Positions 42,025 through 49,198 of a stretch of 49,198 nt of DNA are shown piece by piece (within the stretch, counting starts at the first letter, position 1; every line of letters starts with the position of its first letter). This DNA comes from Faecalispora jeddahensis. GTDB taxonomy: Bacteria > Bacillota > Clostridia > Oscillospirales > Acutalibacteraceae. Below the pieces are notes generated by a model. It had not been told where the DNA came from, made no database searches, and saw only the letters and a list, made by a program, of their open reading frames with translations. The DNA lies in contig NZ_CBYL010000028.1 in assembly GCF_000577335.1 (NCBI RefSeq), positions 1-49,198 of the forward strand, given 5' to 3'. The translations under genes were made by a program, and so were the position numbers.

Positions 42025-43731
42025 TTGCTCTCCGGCGGAAAAATGGACTTTGTTTATGACACCCTGAACCGGATTAGCATGACAAAGCTAGTCCACAGCC
42101 AAGGAAATCCTGCTCTTCGCACACAAACAGAATTTGTGCCTGTGTCCGACTACCGAACGACCACTCTTACCAAAAAGTTCATCAACAACCGCTGGGTAAG
42201 CGATACAGACAGCAGCGTACTTTCCCAGTTTCAGTACACCTATGACGATAACGGAAACATCAGCACGGTTACGGATGCGCAGAACAATGTCACAACCTAT
42301 ACCTACGATCAGCTGAACCAGCTTGTCCGCACGGATGACCAGAAAGCGGGTACGAGCATCGCCTACTCGTATGACGTGGGCGGAAATATTACCGCTGTTA
42401 GCACCTATGCCTACACCACCGGTGAGCTGGGCAGCCCTACAAACACCATTTCTTATGCCTACGACAATGCCAATTGGAAGGATCTGCTGACCAGCTACAA
42501 CGGCCAGAGCATTACGTATGACCAGATTGGCAATCCTCTCATCTACCGCGACGGCATGAGCTTTACCTGGGAAGGCCGCCAGCTGAGAACCGCCGCTGTC
42601 AATGGTAAGGGGATCAGCTACACCTACAACAACGACGGCATTCGTACCGGCAAAACGGTAGATGGGGTCACGACGGAATATCTTGTGGACGGCAGCAATG
42701 TTCTGGCACAGAAAACCGGGAATGATGTTCTGTGGTTCCTCTACGACAGCGACGGAACCAGAGTGGGCTTTACCTATAACGACACCGCTTATTATTATAC
42801 AAAGAACGCCCAGGGCGATGTGACTGGTATCGTTGACAGCAGCGCCAACACCGTTGTAGAATACAGCTATGATGCTTGGGGTAAACTGCTTACTACCACC
42901 GGCAGCAAAGCAGATACTATCGGTAAGCTGAATCCCTTTCTGTACCGAGGATATTATTATGATGCGGAAACTGAGCTGTACTACCTGAATAGCAGATATT
43001 ATGATGCGCAGACTGGCAGATTTTTGAATGCGGATGCAGCCATTGGCCAAACCGGGAATGTACAAGGACATAACATGTTCGCCTATGCATTCAACAATCC
43101 AGTTATGTATGACGATCCCAGCGGTAATTGGCCTAAGCTCAGCACGATATTTACTGTGGTAGCGGTAGCTGCGGCAGTGGTAGCAGTGGTTGCAGTTTGT
43201 GTAGCAACAGCCGGACTTGCCTCCGTTGCAGTAGCAGGTGGAGGAACAATGCTAGTGGCTACTGCAACTACAACAGCAGCTTTAGGGGTTGCTGCTTCGG
43301 CGGGAAAGGTAGCTCTGGCCGCTACAGGGGCTGCGGCGGTCTCAAAGGCCGCTGAAAAAACGTATAAAAATTTGTCTAAAAATCATACAGTTTATGGGCT
43401 TCAAAACACAAACACTGGGCGAATAGAATATGTTGGACGAACAACAAACCCTGCGAAACGTGCAAAAGCACATGAAATGAATCCAGCAAGAGCTAATTTG
43501 GAAATGGTTACTTTAGCTACAGGACTTAATGCAGTTGAAGCTCGTGGAGTTGAACAAATCCTAATGTTGGCACACCATACCATTAATACGCGTAATAGTA
43601 TGAATAACCAAATAAATGGGATAAGTCCTTTTAATCCTAAGCTGGGAATGTATATGGAAGCCGGAAGAGGAGCTTTAGCCTACTTAGATAATCAAATATC
43701 AAATGAAGTTCTCTACTGGACAGGAAATTAA
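42025..43731 (+). CDS. Orphan RHS-core cassette 2 with GIY-YIG-like nuclease tip
   Basis: Reading frame for 568 residues, with no ribosome site at its TTG or at the ATG at 42043; RHS homology upstream is interrupted by a stop at 41970. RHS repeats and core match the complete toxin closely (NPFLYRGYYYDAETELYYLN, RFLNADA). A hydrophobic Ala/Val-rich linker (about 372-440) precedes the tip, which has the GIY-YIG layout: TVYGLQNTNTGRIEYVGRTT, R and H in AKRAKAHEMN, the Glu in AVEARGVEQ, and a final asparagine-rich NQINGISPFNP. GIY-YIG tips cut DNA or RNA. The 311-residue gene downstream is the probable immunity partner. It is likely silent as it stands and usable as a recombination donor. Confidence 0.75.
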   Translation: MLSGGKMDFVYDTLNRISMTKLVHSQGNPALRTQTEFVPVSDYRTTTLTKKFINNRWVSDTDSSVLSQFQYTYDDNGNISTVTDAQNNVTTYTYDQLNQLVRTDDQKAGTSIAYSYDVGGNITAVSTYAYTTGELGSPTNTISYAYDNANWKDLLTSYNGQSITYDQIGNPLIYRDGMSFTWEGRQLRTAAVNGKGISYTYNNDGIRTGKTVDGVTTEYLVDGSNVLAQKTGNDVLWFLYDSDGTRVGFTYNDTAYYYTKNAQGDVTGIVDSSANTVVEYSYDAWGKLLTTTGSKADTIGKLNPFLYRGYYYDAETELYYLNSRYYDAQTGRFLNADAAIGQTGNVQGHNMFAYAFNNPVMYDDPSGNWPKLSTIFTVVAVAAAVVAVVAVCVATAGLASVAVAGGGTMLVATATTTAALGVAASAGKVALAATGAAAVSKAAEKTYKNLSKNHTVYGLQNTNTGRIEYVGRTTNPAKRAKAHEMNPARANLEMVTLATGLNAVEARGVEQILMLAHHTINTRNSMNNQINGISPFNPKLGMYMEAGRGALAYLDNQISNEVLYWTGN

Positions 43732-43743
43732 GGAGGTATAGTT

Positions 43744-44679
43744 ATGGGTGCATGGGGAGCAAAATTATATCAAGATGATGTTGCACAAGATGTTCGTGAT
43801 CAATTTAAGGACTTACTTCACAGAGGGAAGAGCGCTGAAGAAATCACCAGACAGTTGATTGACGAGTATACTGATGCAATCGATGACCCGGATGACAGCC
43901 CTATTTTTTGGCTTGCCCTGGCGGACACTCAATGGAATGTGGGAAGACTATTGCCGGAGGTGAAAAAACAAGCTATCACGTGGCTCGACAAAGGCAGCGA
44001 TTTGAAAAGATGGGAAACGGAAAATCCAGAACAAGCTCCTATCAGGAAAAAAGAGTTAGAAGAATTGCGGCAAAAGCTAAATTCCCAACAACCACCGGAA
44101 AAGAAGATTTCGCAATACCGTCTTTACAAGTGTGAGTGGAAAATCGGTGATGTATTTGCATATAAGCTTGAAAGTGATTTAGCAAAAGAAAGAGGGCTTT
44201 TAGGTTGCCACTTACTAGTTCAAAAAGTGGATGAAAACACATGGCATCCAGGGCATATTATTCCGATTGTGTATGTGAAAATCACAAAAGATGATCAACT
44301 TCCCACTTGTGCAGAAGATTTTGAAAATTTGGAATATGTGCAAATATTTTTTACCAAGTATGAGGATCGCTTTTTGCCTATTGACGGAAAGCAACCTGAT
44401 GAGGACATTGCTGAGAAGTCCAAGATGAAATATAAAGTTGATGATTTTGGTTTCTTGCCCCAATTCAGAATTGGATTATTGAATACAGCAAAAAAAGTTA
44501 TTCCTTCAAAACTTATCTTTATTAAAAACTTTCCTATTTTACCGCCCACAAATGAATTTATCACACATAGTAAATTTAGTATTCCTTCAGTCTCTTGGAA
44601 GAATTTTGAAGAAAAACTAATTGATCGATATTGTGGTTACAATTTAAGACAATATTCTATCTATTCATCAAAAAAATAA
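43744..44679 (+). CDS. Putative immunity protein for cassette 2 (DUF4259-like N-terminus)
   Basis: 311 residues; ATG after AAGGAGGTATAG, 12 bases after the nuclease-tip stop. The first 110 residues (MGAWGAKLYQDDVAQDVRDQ, EYTDAIDDPDDSPIFWLALA) match the DUF4259 family I know from RHS and immunity neighbourhoods. The remaining 200 residues have a mixed alpha/beta look with no family known to me. It is larger than most immunity proteins, which suggests two domains. A strong ribosome site and a terminator after it indicate an expressible unit. Its role as nuclease inhibitor is inferred from the pairing with the GIY-YIG tip. Confidence 0.65.
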   Translation: MGAWGAKLYQDDVAQDVRDQFKDLLHRGKSAEEITRQLIDEYTDAIDDPDDSPIFWLALADTQWNVGRLLPEVKKQAITWLDKGSDLKRWETENPEQAPIRKKELEELRQKLNSQQPPEKKISQYRLYKCEWKIGDVFAYKLESDLAKERGLLGCHLLVQKVDENTWHPGHIIPIVYVKITKDDQLPTCAEDFENLEYVQIFFTKYEDRFLPIDGKQPDEDIAEKSKMKYKVDDFGFLPQFRIGLLNTAKKVIPSKLIFIKNFPILPPTNEFITHSKFSIPSVSWKNFEEKLIDRYCGYNLRQYSIYSSKK

Positions 44680-44771
44680 TCAGTACAAAGAATTGTGCTA
44701 ATTGTAACTTGGCTTTATTTTTTAAAAGTTTGGATAATAACAGACAGTGTCTTTCCAAACTTGAAACTTTC

Positions 44772-44820
44772 AATAGACAAGCCTTCCGCGTCAAAATGAA
44801 TAGCGGGAGGCTTGTCTATT
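44772..44820 (+). terminator. Terminator-like hairpin after immunity gene 2
   Basis: 18-bp stem with one mismatch (44772-44789 with 44803-44820). It lacks a clear T-run. Confidence 0.6.
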
Positions 44821-44894
44821 ACAAAATCAAATATAAAAAAGTTGATCGCACATGCTTGAAACAGGGCTCATTTTAATACCCTGCAGATGGCGAA

Positions 44895-45074
44895 ATGAAA
44901 AAGCAAGTAAGATTAAAAGGAAAACCTCATGGCGATATACCGAGGCCCAATGTCAAAGAACCGAATATTAACACCAATCCCGTTACAGGTGAAAAATTCA
45001 AAAATGGTTATAACGTAAGAAGACCTGAACAATGGGAGCTGCCGAAAGGATTTAGATGGGATGAATTTAGTTGA
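44895..45074 (+). CDS. Bare toxin-tip remnant (cassette 3, toxin 24-like)
   Basis: A 59-residue frame too short to be noticed easily: ATG at 44895, stop at 45074, overlapping the next ATG by 14 bases. It contains KGKPHGDIPRPNVKEP, NINTNPVTGEKFKNGY and RRPEQWELPKGFRW, which resembles the end of polymorphic toxin type 24 tips (the HGDIPRP block followed by NPxTGE). No RHS core precedes it. Instead a short AGGGCTCATTTTAA piece at 44863-44876 matches the start of the relaxase leaders. There is no ribosome site at the ATG. It is therefore a cassette reduced to the last part of its toxin, still attached to an immunity gene. Confidence 0.55.
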   Translation: MKKQVRLKGKPHGDIPRPNVKEPNINTNPVTGEKFKNGYNVRRPEQWELPKGFRWDEFS

Positions 45075-45522
45075 TCCAAATATTGTTTCAAATTTTGTGG
45101 AGTGGAAGGATGCAAATAAAGATAATTTTACATGGTGGAGTTATGTGAATATCAAATCGGATATCCAAGGGGCATTAGCTTTCGCCAATTTCTTCTGCCC
45201 AGAAATTATAACAAAGGATAATTGCATTCTATTGAAAGATCACTTTGATCAAAAGAATTATGATGATTGGAAAGAAAGGCTAAATGGAGATAAGACTCAA
45301 ATTGAAAAAATCATGAATCTTTACGAAATACAAGATTTTTTTCATATAAATTCTGATACGAATGATCCATTTTATAATGAACAAATTAAAGCCCTTGCAA
45401 AATCAATTCAGTTTTATTGGTCATTAACCTTACAGCATAATCATCCAGATAAAAACATTATTGTAAGTGTATTTGAAGAATATGATACCCTGTGTATAAC
45501 CGTTTATGAGGGACTTGAGTAA
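45061..45522 (+). CDS. Putative immunity protein for cassette 3
   Basis: 153 residues; ATG overlaps the stop of the toxin-tip remnant, so the two were translated together originally. It is AT-rich and aromatic-rich (NFTWWSYVNIKSDIQGALAF, FYWSLTLQHNHPD) with a mixed strand/helix pattern ending in VSVFEEYDTLCITVYEGLE. It does not match any family I can name with confidence. A terminator follows at once. Its survival as a full-length gene next to a ruined toxin fits selection for protection. Confidence 0.6.
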   Translation: MNLVDPNIVSNFVEWKDANKDNFTWWSYVNIKSDIQGALAFANFFCPEIITKDNCILLKDHFDQKNYDDWKERLNGDKTQIEKIMNLYEIQDFFHINSDTNDPFYNEQIKALAKSIQFYWSLTLQHNHPDKNIIVSVFEEYDTLCITVYEGLE

Positions 45523-45539
45523 AGTCTTCTTTCTGTGGA

Positions 45540-45572
45540 AAACAGCGCTGTCTTTGATAGCGCTGTTTTTTT
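45540..45572 (+). terminator. Terminator after immunity gene 3
   Basis: 10-bp stem (45540-45549 with 45559-45568), then a run of seven T's. Confidence 0.8.
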
Positions 45573-45607
45573 GTAACTATTAAGAATAATTATAGGAGAT
45601 GATGCCA

Positions 45608-45799
45608 ATGGCAGGAGCAAGGCTTATTTTAAATACCCGATACTTTCATATCGCCCGCGCTGGTGAGCAGGCCGATGGAAAGCACGTTATGACAAAAGAC
45701 GCCGCAATGGGGTTGGTAAATTATGTTGGTACCCGGGAAAATGTTCGATTGAATACGCCGGATCAACTTGCATTGCAGGGAGCAAAATCATTGACATAG
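45608..45799 (+). pseudogene. MobP3-like relaxase N-terminal fragment (cassette leader B)
   Basis: 63 residues from the ATG at 45608 behind TATAGGAGATG. It corresponds to leader A over its whole length (ARLILNTRYFHIARAGEQAD, KDAAMGLVNYVGTRENVRLN) with about 50 of 56 residues equal, while many codons differ silently. It stops at the junction with RHS DNA (45795), where the frame changes. Protein-level conservation with silent differences points to two separate donor relaxase genes rather than copying of one leader within this locus. Confidence 0.65.
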
Positions 45800-45906
45800 T
45801 CTCCTATTCCTACGGCAGCGCCAACTGGAAGGATCTGCTGACCAGCTACAACGGCCAGAGCATCACCTATGACCAGATAGGCAATCCCCTGACTTACCGC
45901 GACGGC

Positions 45907-47004
45907 ATGAGCTTTACCTGGGAAGGCCGCCAGCTGAGAACCGCCGCTGTCAATGGTAAGGGGATCAGCTACACCTACAACAGCGACGGCATTCGTACCG
46001 GCAAAACGGTAGATGGGGTCACGACGGAATATCTTGTGGACGGCAGCAGTGTTCTGGCACAGAAAACCGGAAATGATATTCTGTGGTTCCTCTACGACAG
46101 CGACGGAACAAGAGTGGGCTTTACCTACAACGATACCGCCTATTATTACACCAAAAACGCCCAGGGCGATGTGACTGGTATCGTTGACAGCAGCGCCAAC
46201 ACCGTTGTAGAATACAGCTATGATGCTTGGGGCAAGCTGCTTAGTACAACCGGCGGCATGGCAGATACCATCGGCAAACTGAATCCATTCCTGTATCGTG
46301 GGTATTATTTCGATGCAGAGACGGGGTTGTACTACCTGAACAGCAGGTGCTATGATCCAGTGATAGGTAGGTGGATCAATGCTGATAGTTTTATTGCTAG
46401 TGTTGGTGGTGACATTCACGGTTATAACCTGTACTCTTATTGCATGAACGATCCCGTCAACATGAGCGACCCATCTGGACATTGGCCTAAATGGATTAAC
46501 AGTGCTACAAGTGTGATTGTAAGTACCGTAAAAAAAGTTATCACTGTTGTTGCGAATGCTGCTAAATCTGTTGTATCATCAATTACGAATGCGACTTCAA
46601 AAGTAGTAAAGATAAATTCAAACTCAAATAGTTTACCAAAGAAAGGAAGTCCTGATTCAAGTAAAACCTTACCTAATCCTGATGGAACACCAAAACAAAA
46701 ACGTTGGTATGGTCCGGATGGTAACGCTGTGAGGGATAGGGACTATAATCATTCTGGCGATATGCCCTTTCCACATGATCATGTATGGAAGGATGGTGTG
46801 CGGCAACCAGGACATCTTCCACCAGACCCGTTTTATGATTTTAGTTGGGAGCCTGTGCTGGGAGTAGGGCTAGTTGTAGTTTGCGCTGTAAGTATAGCAT
46901 TTGTAGCCGCTGACGATGCAACAGGAATAGGCGTTGCAGATGACTTTCTTTTTGAACCGCTTGGCGCTGGTGTCGGGAAGGGACTCATCATGATTTTTGG
47001 ATGA
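45907..47004 (+). CDS. Orphan RHS-core cassette 4 with unassigned toxin tip
   Basis: RHS homology starts at about 45795 (YSYGSANWKDLL) directly after leader B but in another frame. The first ATG in frame is 45907, without ribosome site. The core NPFLYRGYYFDAETGLYYLN and RWINADS is intact. The tip, after a Ser/Val/Lys-rich linker, contains KQKRWYGPDGNAVRDRDYNH, then FPHDHVWKDGVRQPG and a hydrophobic C-terminal helix pair. The His/Asp-rich middle could be a nuclease centre, and it shows loose likeness to the tip of the complete toxin (DHVYPGG against DHVWKDG). I cannot name the family. An immunity-like gene follows 18 bases later. Confidence 0.65.
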   Translation: MSFTWEGRQLRTAAVNGKGISYTYNSDGIRTGKTVDGVTTEYLVDGSSVLAQKTGNDILWFLYDSDGTRVGFTYNDTAYYYTKNAQGDVTGIVDSSANTVVEYSYDAWGKLLSTTGGMADTIGKLNPFLYRGYYFDAETGLYYLNSRCYDPVIGRWINADSFIASVGGDIHGYNLYSYCMNDPVNMSDPSGHWPKWINSATSVIVSTVKKVITVVANAAKSVVSSITNATSKVVKINSNSNSLPKKGSPDSSKTLPNPDGTPKQKRWYGPDGNAVRDRDYNHSGDMPFPHDHVWKDGVRQPGHLPPDPFYDFSWEPVLGVGLVVVCAVSIAFVAADDATGIGVADDFLFEPLGAGVGKGLIMIFG

Positions 47005-47022
47005 TAAAGGGGGAAAGTAGAA

Positions 47023-47460
47023 ATGTGGAACGAAATTAATAATGACGAAGATTTAAACCATTTTATGGAAATGCAGTATGCTTTTCATGATAGTTGTATC
47101 AAAGAATTAAAATATATTAGCGGTGCATATGTACATGAAAATTTATCGATGCATCCTATAAATGATCAGCGGGTTTTGAAAATTATAATCCAAAGACAAT
47201 TTAAGAATCCGTCGGCAATTGAACTCGAATTTGTAGGTTTAAAATATTTAAAAATGTCGCCTAATGACGAAAATTATACCTGTGAAATTATTGACGCAAC
47301 TATGATTTTGAAAGAAGATTGCATTTATTGGTGTGATTGCGGCGGTTTATCAGAAGCCGATATGGAAAGTTATACAGGGACTACGATATGTGCGTCAAAA
47401 TTTCGGTGGAGAGCAGCGGAAGAATATATCGGTTCAAAAGAGGTCTACGTATCAATTTGA
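47023..47460 (+). CDS. Putative immunity protein for cassette 4
   Basis: 145 residues; ATG behind AAAGGGGGAAAG. The motif YAFHDSCIKELKYISGAYV (an acidic FHDS turn, then strand) followed by paired strands (LKIIIQRQFKNPSAIELEF) resembles small immunity/DUF proteins often found after RHS tips; immunity gene 1 has a similar HDS motif (MHHMHDSILKSINI). It is AT-rich compared with the RHS core. An inhibitor role for the preceding tip is inferred from the order of genes. Confidence 0.6.
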   Translation: MWNEINNDEDLNHFMEMQYAFHDSCIKELKYISGAYVHENLSMHPINDQRVLKIIIQRQFKNPSAIELEFVGLKYLKMSPNDENYTCEIIDATMILKEDCIYWCDCGGLSEADMESYTGTTICASKFRWRAAEEYIGSKEVYVSI

Positions 47461-47606
47461 ATTTCTATGTTCGGTACAACCAATATATTCTCCCGCGAAT
47501 CACCTGACGATACGGACTTCCTGCTGGTTTTGTTCGTTGATTATTTATGCTTACCCAATCCCAATTCGCTCTATTGATAGAGCATAACAATTATACCTAA
47601 TACGTA

Positions 47607-47644
47607 ATAAGCCTGAGGTATCTATCTAGATTCCTCAGGCTTAT
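47607..47644. terminator. Hairpin after immunity gene 4
   Basis: 12-bp perfect stem (47607-47618 with 47633-47644) in a gene-free stretch of about 220 bases. The T-run is weak. Confidence 0.5.
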
Positions 47645-47683
47645 CTAAAAGATTGAATACCAGATAGTAACTCTCAAAATCCG

Positions 47684-47762
47684 GAGTAAGGCTCATTCGA
47701 AATTTCCGTATTTTCATATAGTCCTCACCGGTGAACGGGTTGCCGGCAAACACGTTATGATA
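47684..47762 (+). pseudogene. Decayed relaxase leader (cassette leader C)
   Basis: GGAGTAAGGCTCATTCGAAA and the following bases up to CACGTTATG align with leaders A and B (GTGAGCAGGCCGA...CACGTTATG against GTGAACGGGTTGC...CACGTTATG), but with an in-frame stop (TAG after GVRLIRNFRIFI) and small shifts. It lies immediately before the RHS piece of cassette 5. Confidence 0.6.
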
Positions 47763-48623
47763 AAAGTGAGGGGGACCTATAACGATATCGTCCATTATCG
47801 CATAAAGAACGCTCAGGATGACGTGACCGGAATCGTTGACAGCAGCGCCAACACCGTTGTAGAATACAGCTATGACGCATGGGGCAAGCTTCTTACTACG
47901 ACTGGCAGCATGGCAGATACTATCGGCAAGCTGAATCCCTTCCTGTATCGCGGGTATTACTTTGATGCGGAGACGGAACTTTACCACCTGAACAGCAGGT
48001 ACTATGATGCGCAGACCGGCAGGTTTTTGAATGCGGATGATACGGATATTCTTCTGGAAGATCAGGAAAACCTGACGGAGCATAATCTTTTTGCCTACTG
48101 CCTGAATAATCCGGCCAATATGGCAGATGACGACGGTCATATTGCTGCAAATATCATTGGAGGTATTGTTGGGGGAGTTGCAGGCGCAACTTTAGGCTAT
48201 TTTCTTGCAAAACAATTTGGCTTAACTGGCTGGAAAAAATGGGCGTTAATTTCAGCGGCTACCGTTGGTGGCGCTGCGTTAGGAGCGATCTTAGGGCCAT
48301 ATGTTGCGAAGCTTGGAGGCCAAATAAGTGCAAAGTTAGGAATACAATCGGCAAAAGTAGCATTTAAATCCATAGGTAAGATAACTACTCAAAAAATGTC
48401 GCATATAAATGTTTCAAAGCACCTATGGGGGCAAGTATTAAAAAAAGTGACAACAAAGGGTATTGAAAATCTAATACAACAGGCAATAAGAAAAGGCTCA
48501 TGGGAAACATTAACAGGGGGAGTTCAACAAATCACATATAAATACGCAGGAGAAACAATTATTGTCAGAGGTATGATAGTTGATGGTATTTTTAAGATTG
48601 GAGATGCATGGGTGAAAAAATGA
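47757..48623 (+). CDS. Orphan RHS-core cassette 5 with toxin 35-like tip
   Basis: 288 residues from an ATG inherited from the relaxase leader (the HVM codon), without ribosome site. RHS homology begins at about 47790 (IKNAQDDVTGIVDSSANTVV) and covers only the last repeat and core (NPFLYRGYYFDAETELYHLN, RFLNADD). A Gly/Ala-rich hydrophobic linker (IIGGIVGGVAGATLGYFLAK) leads to a basic tip: SKHLWGQVLKKVTTKGIENL, then GSWETLTGGVQQITYKYAGE and MIVDGIFKIGDAWVKK. The His/Lys/Thr pattern resembles the tips called polymorphic toxin type 35, thought to be RNases; that match is from memory. Its stop overlaps the immunity gene. Confidence 0.65.
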   Translation: MIKVRGTYNDIVHYRIKNAQDDVTGIVDSSANTVVEYSYDAWGKLLTTTGSMADTIGKLNPFLYRGYYFDAETELYHLNSRYYDAQTGRFLNADDTDILLEDQENLTEHNLFAYCLNNPANMADDDGHIAANIIGGIVGGVAGATLGYFLAKQFGLTGWKKWALISAATVGGAALGAILGPYVAKLGGQISAKLGIQSAKVAFKSIGKITTQKMSHINVSKHLWGQVLKKVTTKGIENLIQQAIRKGSWETLTGGVQQITYKYAGETIIVRGMIVDGIFKIGDAWVKK

Positions 48624-49060
48624 AAAATATAATTAAACTTTTGGATAATCATTCGTACAAAAATGTTTATGATGTTTTAGCAAGTGAAAATTATGTATAT
48701 TCATCTGAAGCACTTGTAAAAGATTTTTCTGAGACAGATGATATGAATTTATATTGCTATTTGCTGTATATGATATCCAGGCAAGAAACATGTAAAAATC
48801 ATCTCTTAATATGCAATTTTTTAATGTTTCAGGGAACCTTCTTTTATGATATATATCCAGTAATTCGTTGGCATTTAGATCTCGGATTAAAATTAGATTC
48901 TATGAATTATAATATTTTAACATGGATAATTAATATCTTTTATGAGCATCCTGATTCCCCATTTCTGGAAGATGAATTAATTGAATTTGCTAAAAGGATC
49001 ATTTGCCTAGAACCGGATAATAAAAGGGCAAAAGAAATTCTGGGCAAAAGAAGCATCTAA
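48608..49060 (+). CDS. Putative immunity protein for cassette 5
   Basis: 150 residues from the ATG at 48608 (GGAG five bases ahead), or 146 from the ATG at 48620, which forms an ATGA overlap with the toxin stop. It is helical and aromatic-rich (MNLYCYLLYMISRQETCKNH, ILTWIINIFYEHPDSPFLED), with a repeat-like pattern near the end (ELIEFAKRIICLEPDNKRAKEIL) that recalls TPR-type helices. No named family is recognised. The tight overlap with the toxin-tip gene argues for a toxin/immunity pair. Confidence 0.6.
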   Translation: MGEKMKNIIKLLDNHSYKNVYDVLASENYVYSSEALVKDFSETDDMNLYCYLLYMISRQETCKNHLLICNFLMFQGTFFYDIYPVIRWHLDLGLKLDSMNYNILTWIINIFYEHPDSPFLEDELIEFAKRIICLEPDNKRAKEILGKRSI

Positions 49061-49096
49061 AAACTTAAAGTTAACTGTTAGATCAAGAATATCAGT

Positions 49097-49136
49097 AAAG
49101 AAACAGCATCGCTCATATGGGTGGTGCTGTTTCTTT
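49097..49136. terminator. Terminator after immunity gene 5
   Basis: 12-bp perfect stem (49097-49108 with 49125-49136), 37 bases past the stop codon, with flanking A and T runs. Confidence 0.75.
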
Positions 49137-49198
49137 ATGATACTATTTTACTAATTATTTTTTCTTTATATAATTCAAGAGCTACCAGCAATGGCAAA

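Overview
The window looks like chromosome of an anaerobic Firmicute of the Oscillospiraceae/Clostridia type. The reasons are AGGAGG-type ribosome sites with frequent TTG/GTG starts, a formate-THF ligase, GlsB-type and EFR1-type proteins, DUF6809/ribbon-helix-helix small genes, and a base composition near 50% GC that drops sharply in the toxin/immunity tips on the right. The genus cannot be fixed from the sequence alone.

Region 1 (1-1.5 kb) holds the 3' end of fhs, two strong terminators, a small autoregulated-looking RHH gene and a DUF6809 gene. Region 2 (1.5-15.4 kb) is a sulfoquinovose (SQ) catabolic island. A minus-strand operon encodes a TauE/SafE sulfonate exporter, a GH31 sulfoquinovosidase with the complete sulfonate-recognition set, and an AraA/FucI-type isomerase. 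A divergent plus-strand operon encodes an iron-type alcohol dehydrogenase, a split transketolase and an RpiB-type isomerase. Next come a ROK repressor with a DUF4867 protein, and a sugar ABC importer without its own ATPase. Together this matches the 'sulfo-transketolase' route: import, hydrolysis of SQ glycosides, SQ to sulfofructose, transketolase cleavage to a C4 sulfo-sugar plus xylulose-5-P, isomerisation, reduction and export. Palindromic TTTAATTAAA boxes sit at the two divergent operons and a shorter version lies between DUF4867 and the importer.

Region 3 (15.4-17.3 kb) has a GlsB-like membrane protein, an EFR1 flavodoxin/ferredoxin protein behind three repeated extended -10 elements, and tRNA-Ala(GGC). 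Region 4 (17.3-30.25 kb) is bounded by that tRNA and by a 42-nt near-copy of its 3' end, so it looks like an old genomic island. It encodes a thioesterase, an IroE-type esterase, a Fur-family regulator, two AraC/lipoprotein pairs (the second lipoprotein broken in a G8 tract), two FecCD permeases and an ATPase. In the same overlapping operon lie three nitrogenase-superfamily proteins (H, D and K homologues). The D/K pair keeps only enough cysteines for one simple [4Fe-4S] cluster. This uptake-plus-nitrogenase-like reductase is the most interesting system here. Three promoters in the island share a two-box AraC-type architecture.

Region 5 (30.3-32.3 kb) carries an ion-transporter-type permease and strong hairpins. 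Region 6 (32.4 kb to the end) is a giant secreted RHS-repeat polymorphic toxin (2075 aa) with a small putative immunity gene. It is followed by at least five displaced cassettes: 5'-truncated RHS cores or bare toxin tips, each with a different C-terminal toxin and a cognate immunity gene. Four cassettes begin with pieces of the same 5' end of a MobP3-like relaxase gene. The RHS cores are nearly identical and mosaic, which suggests a recombining reservoir of toxin tips.
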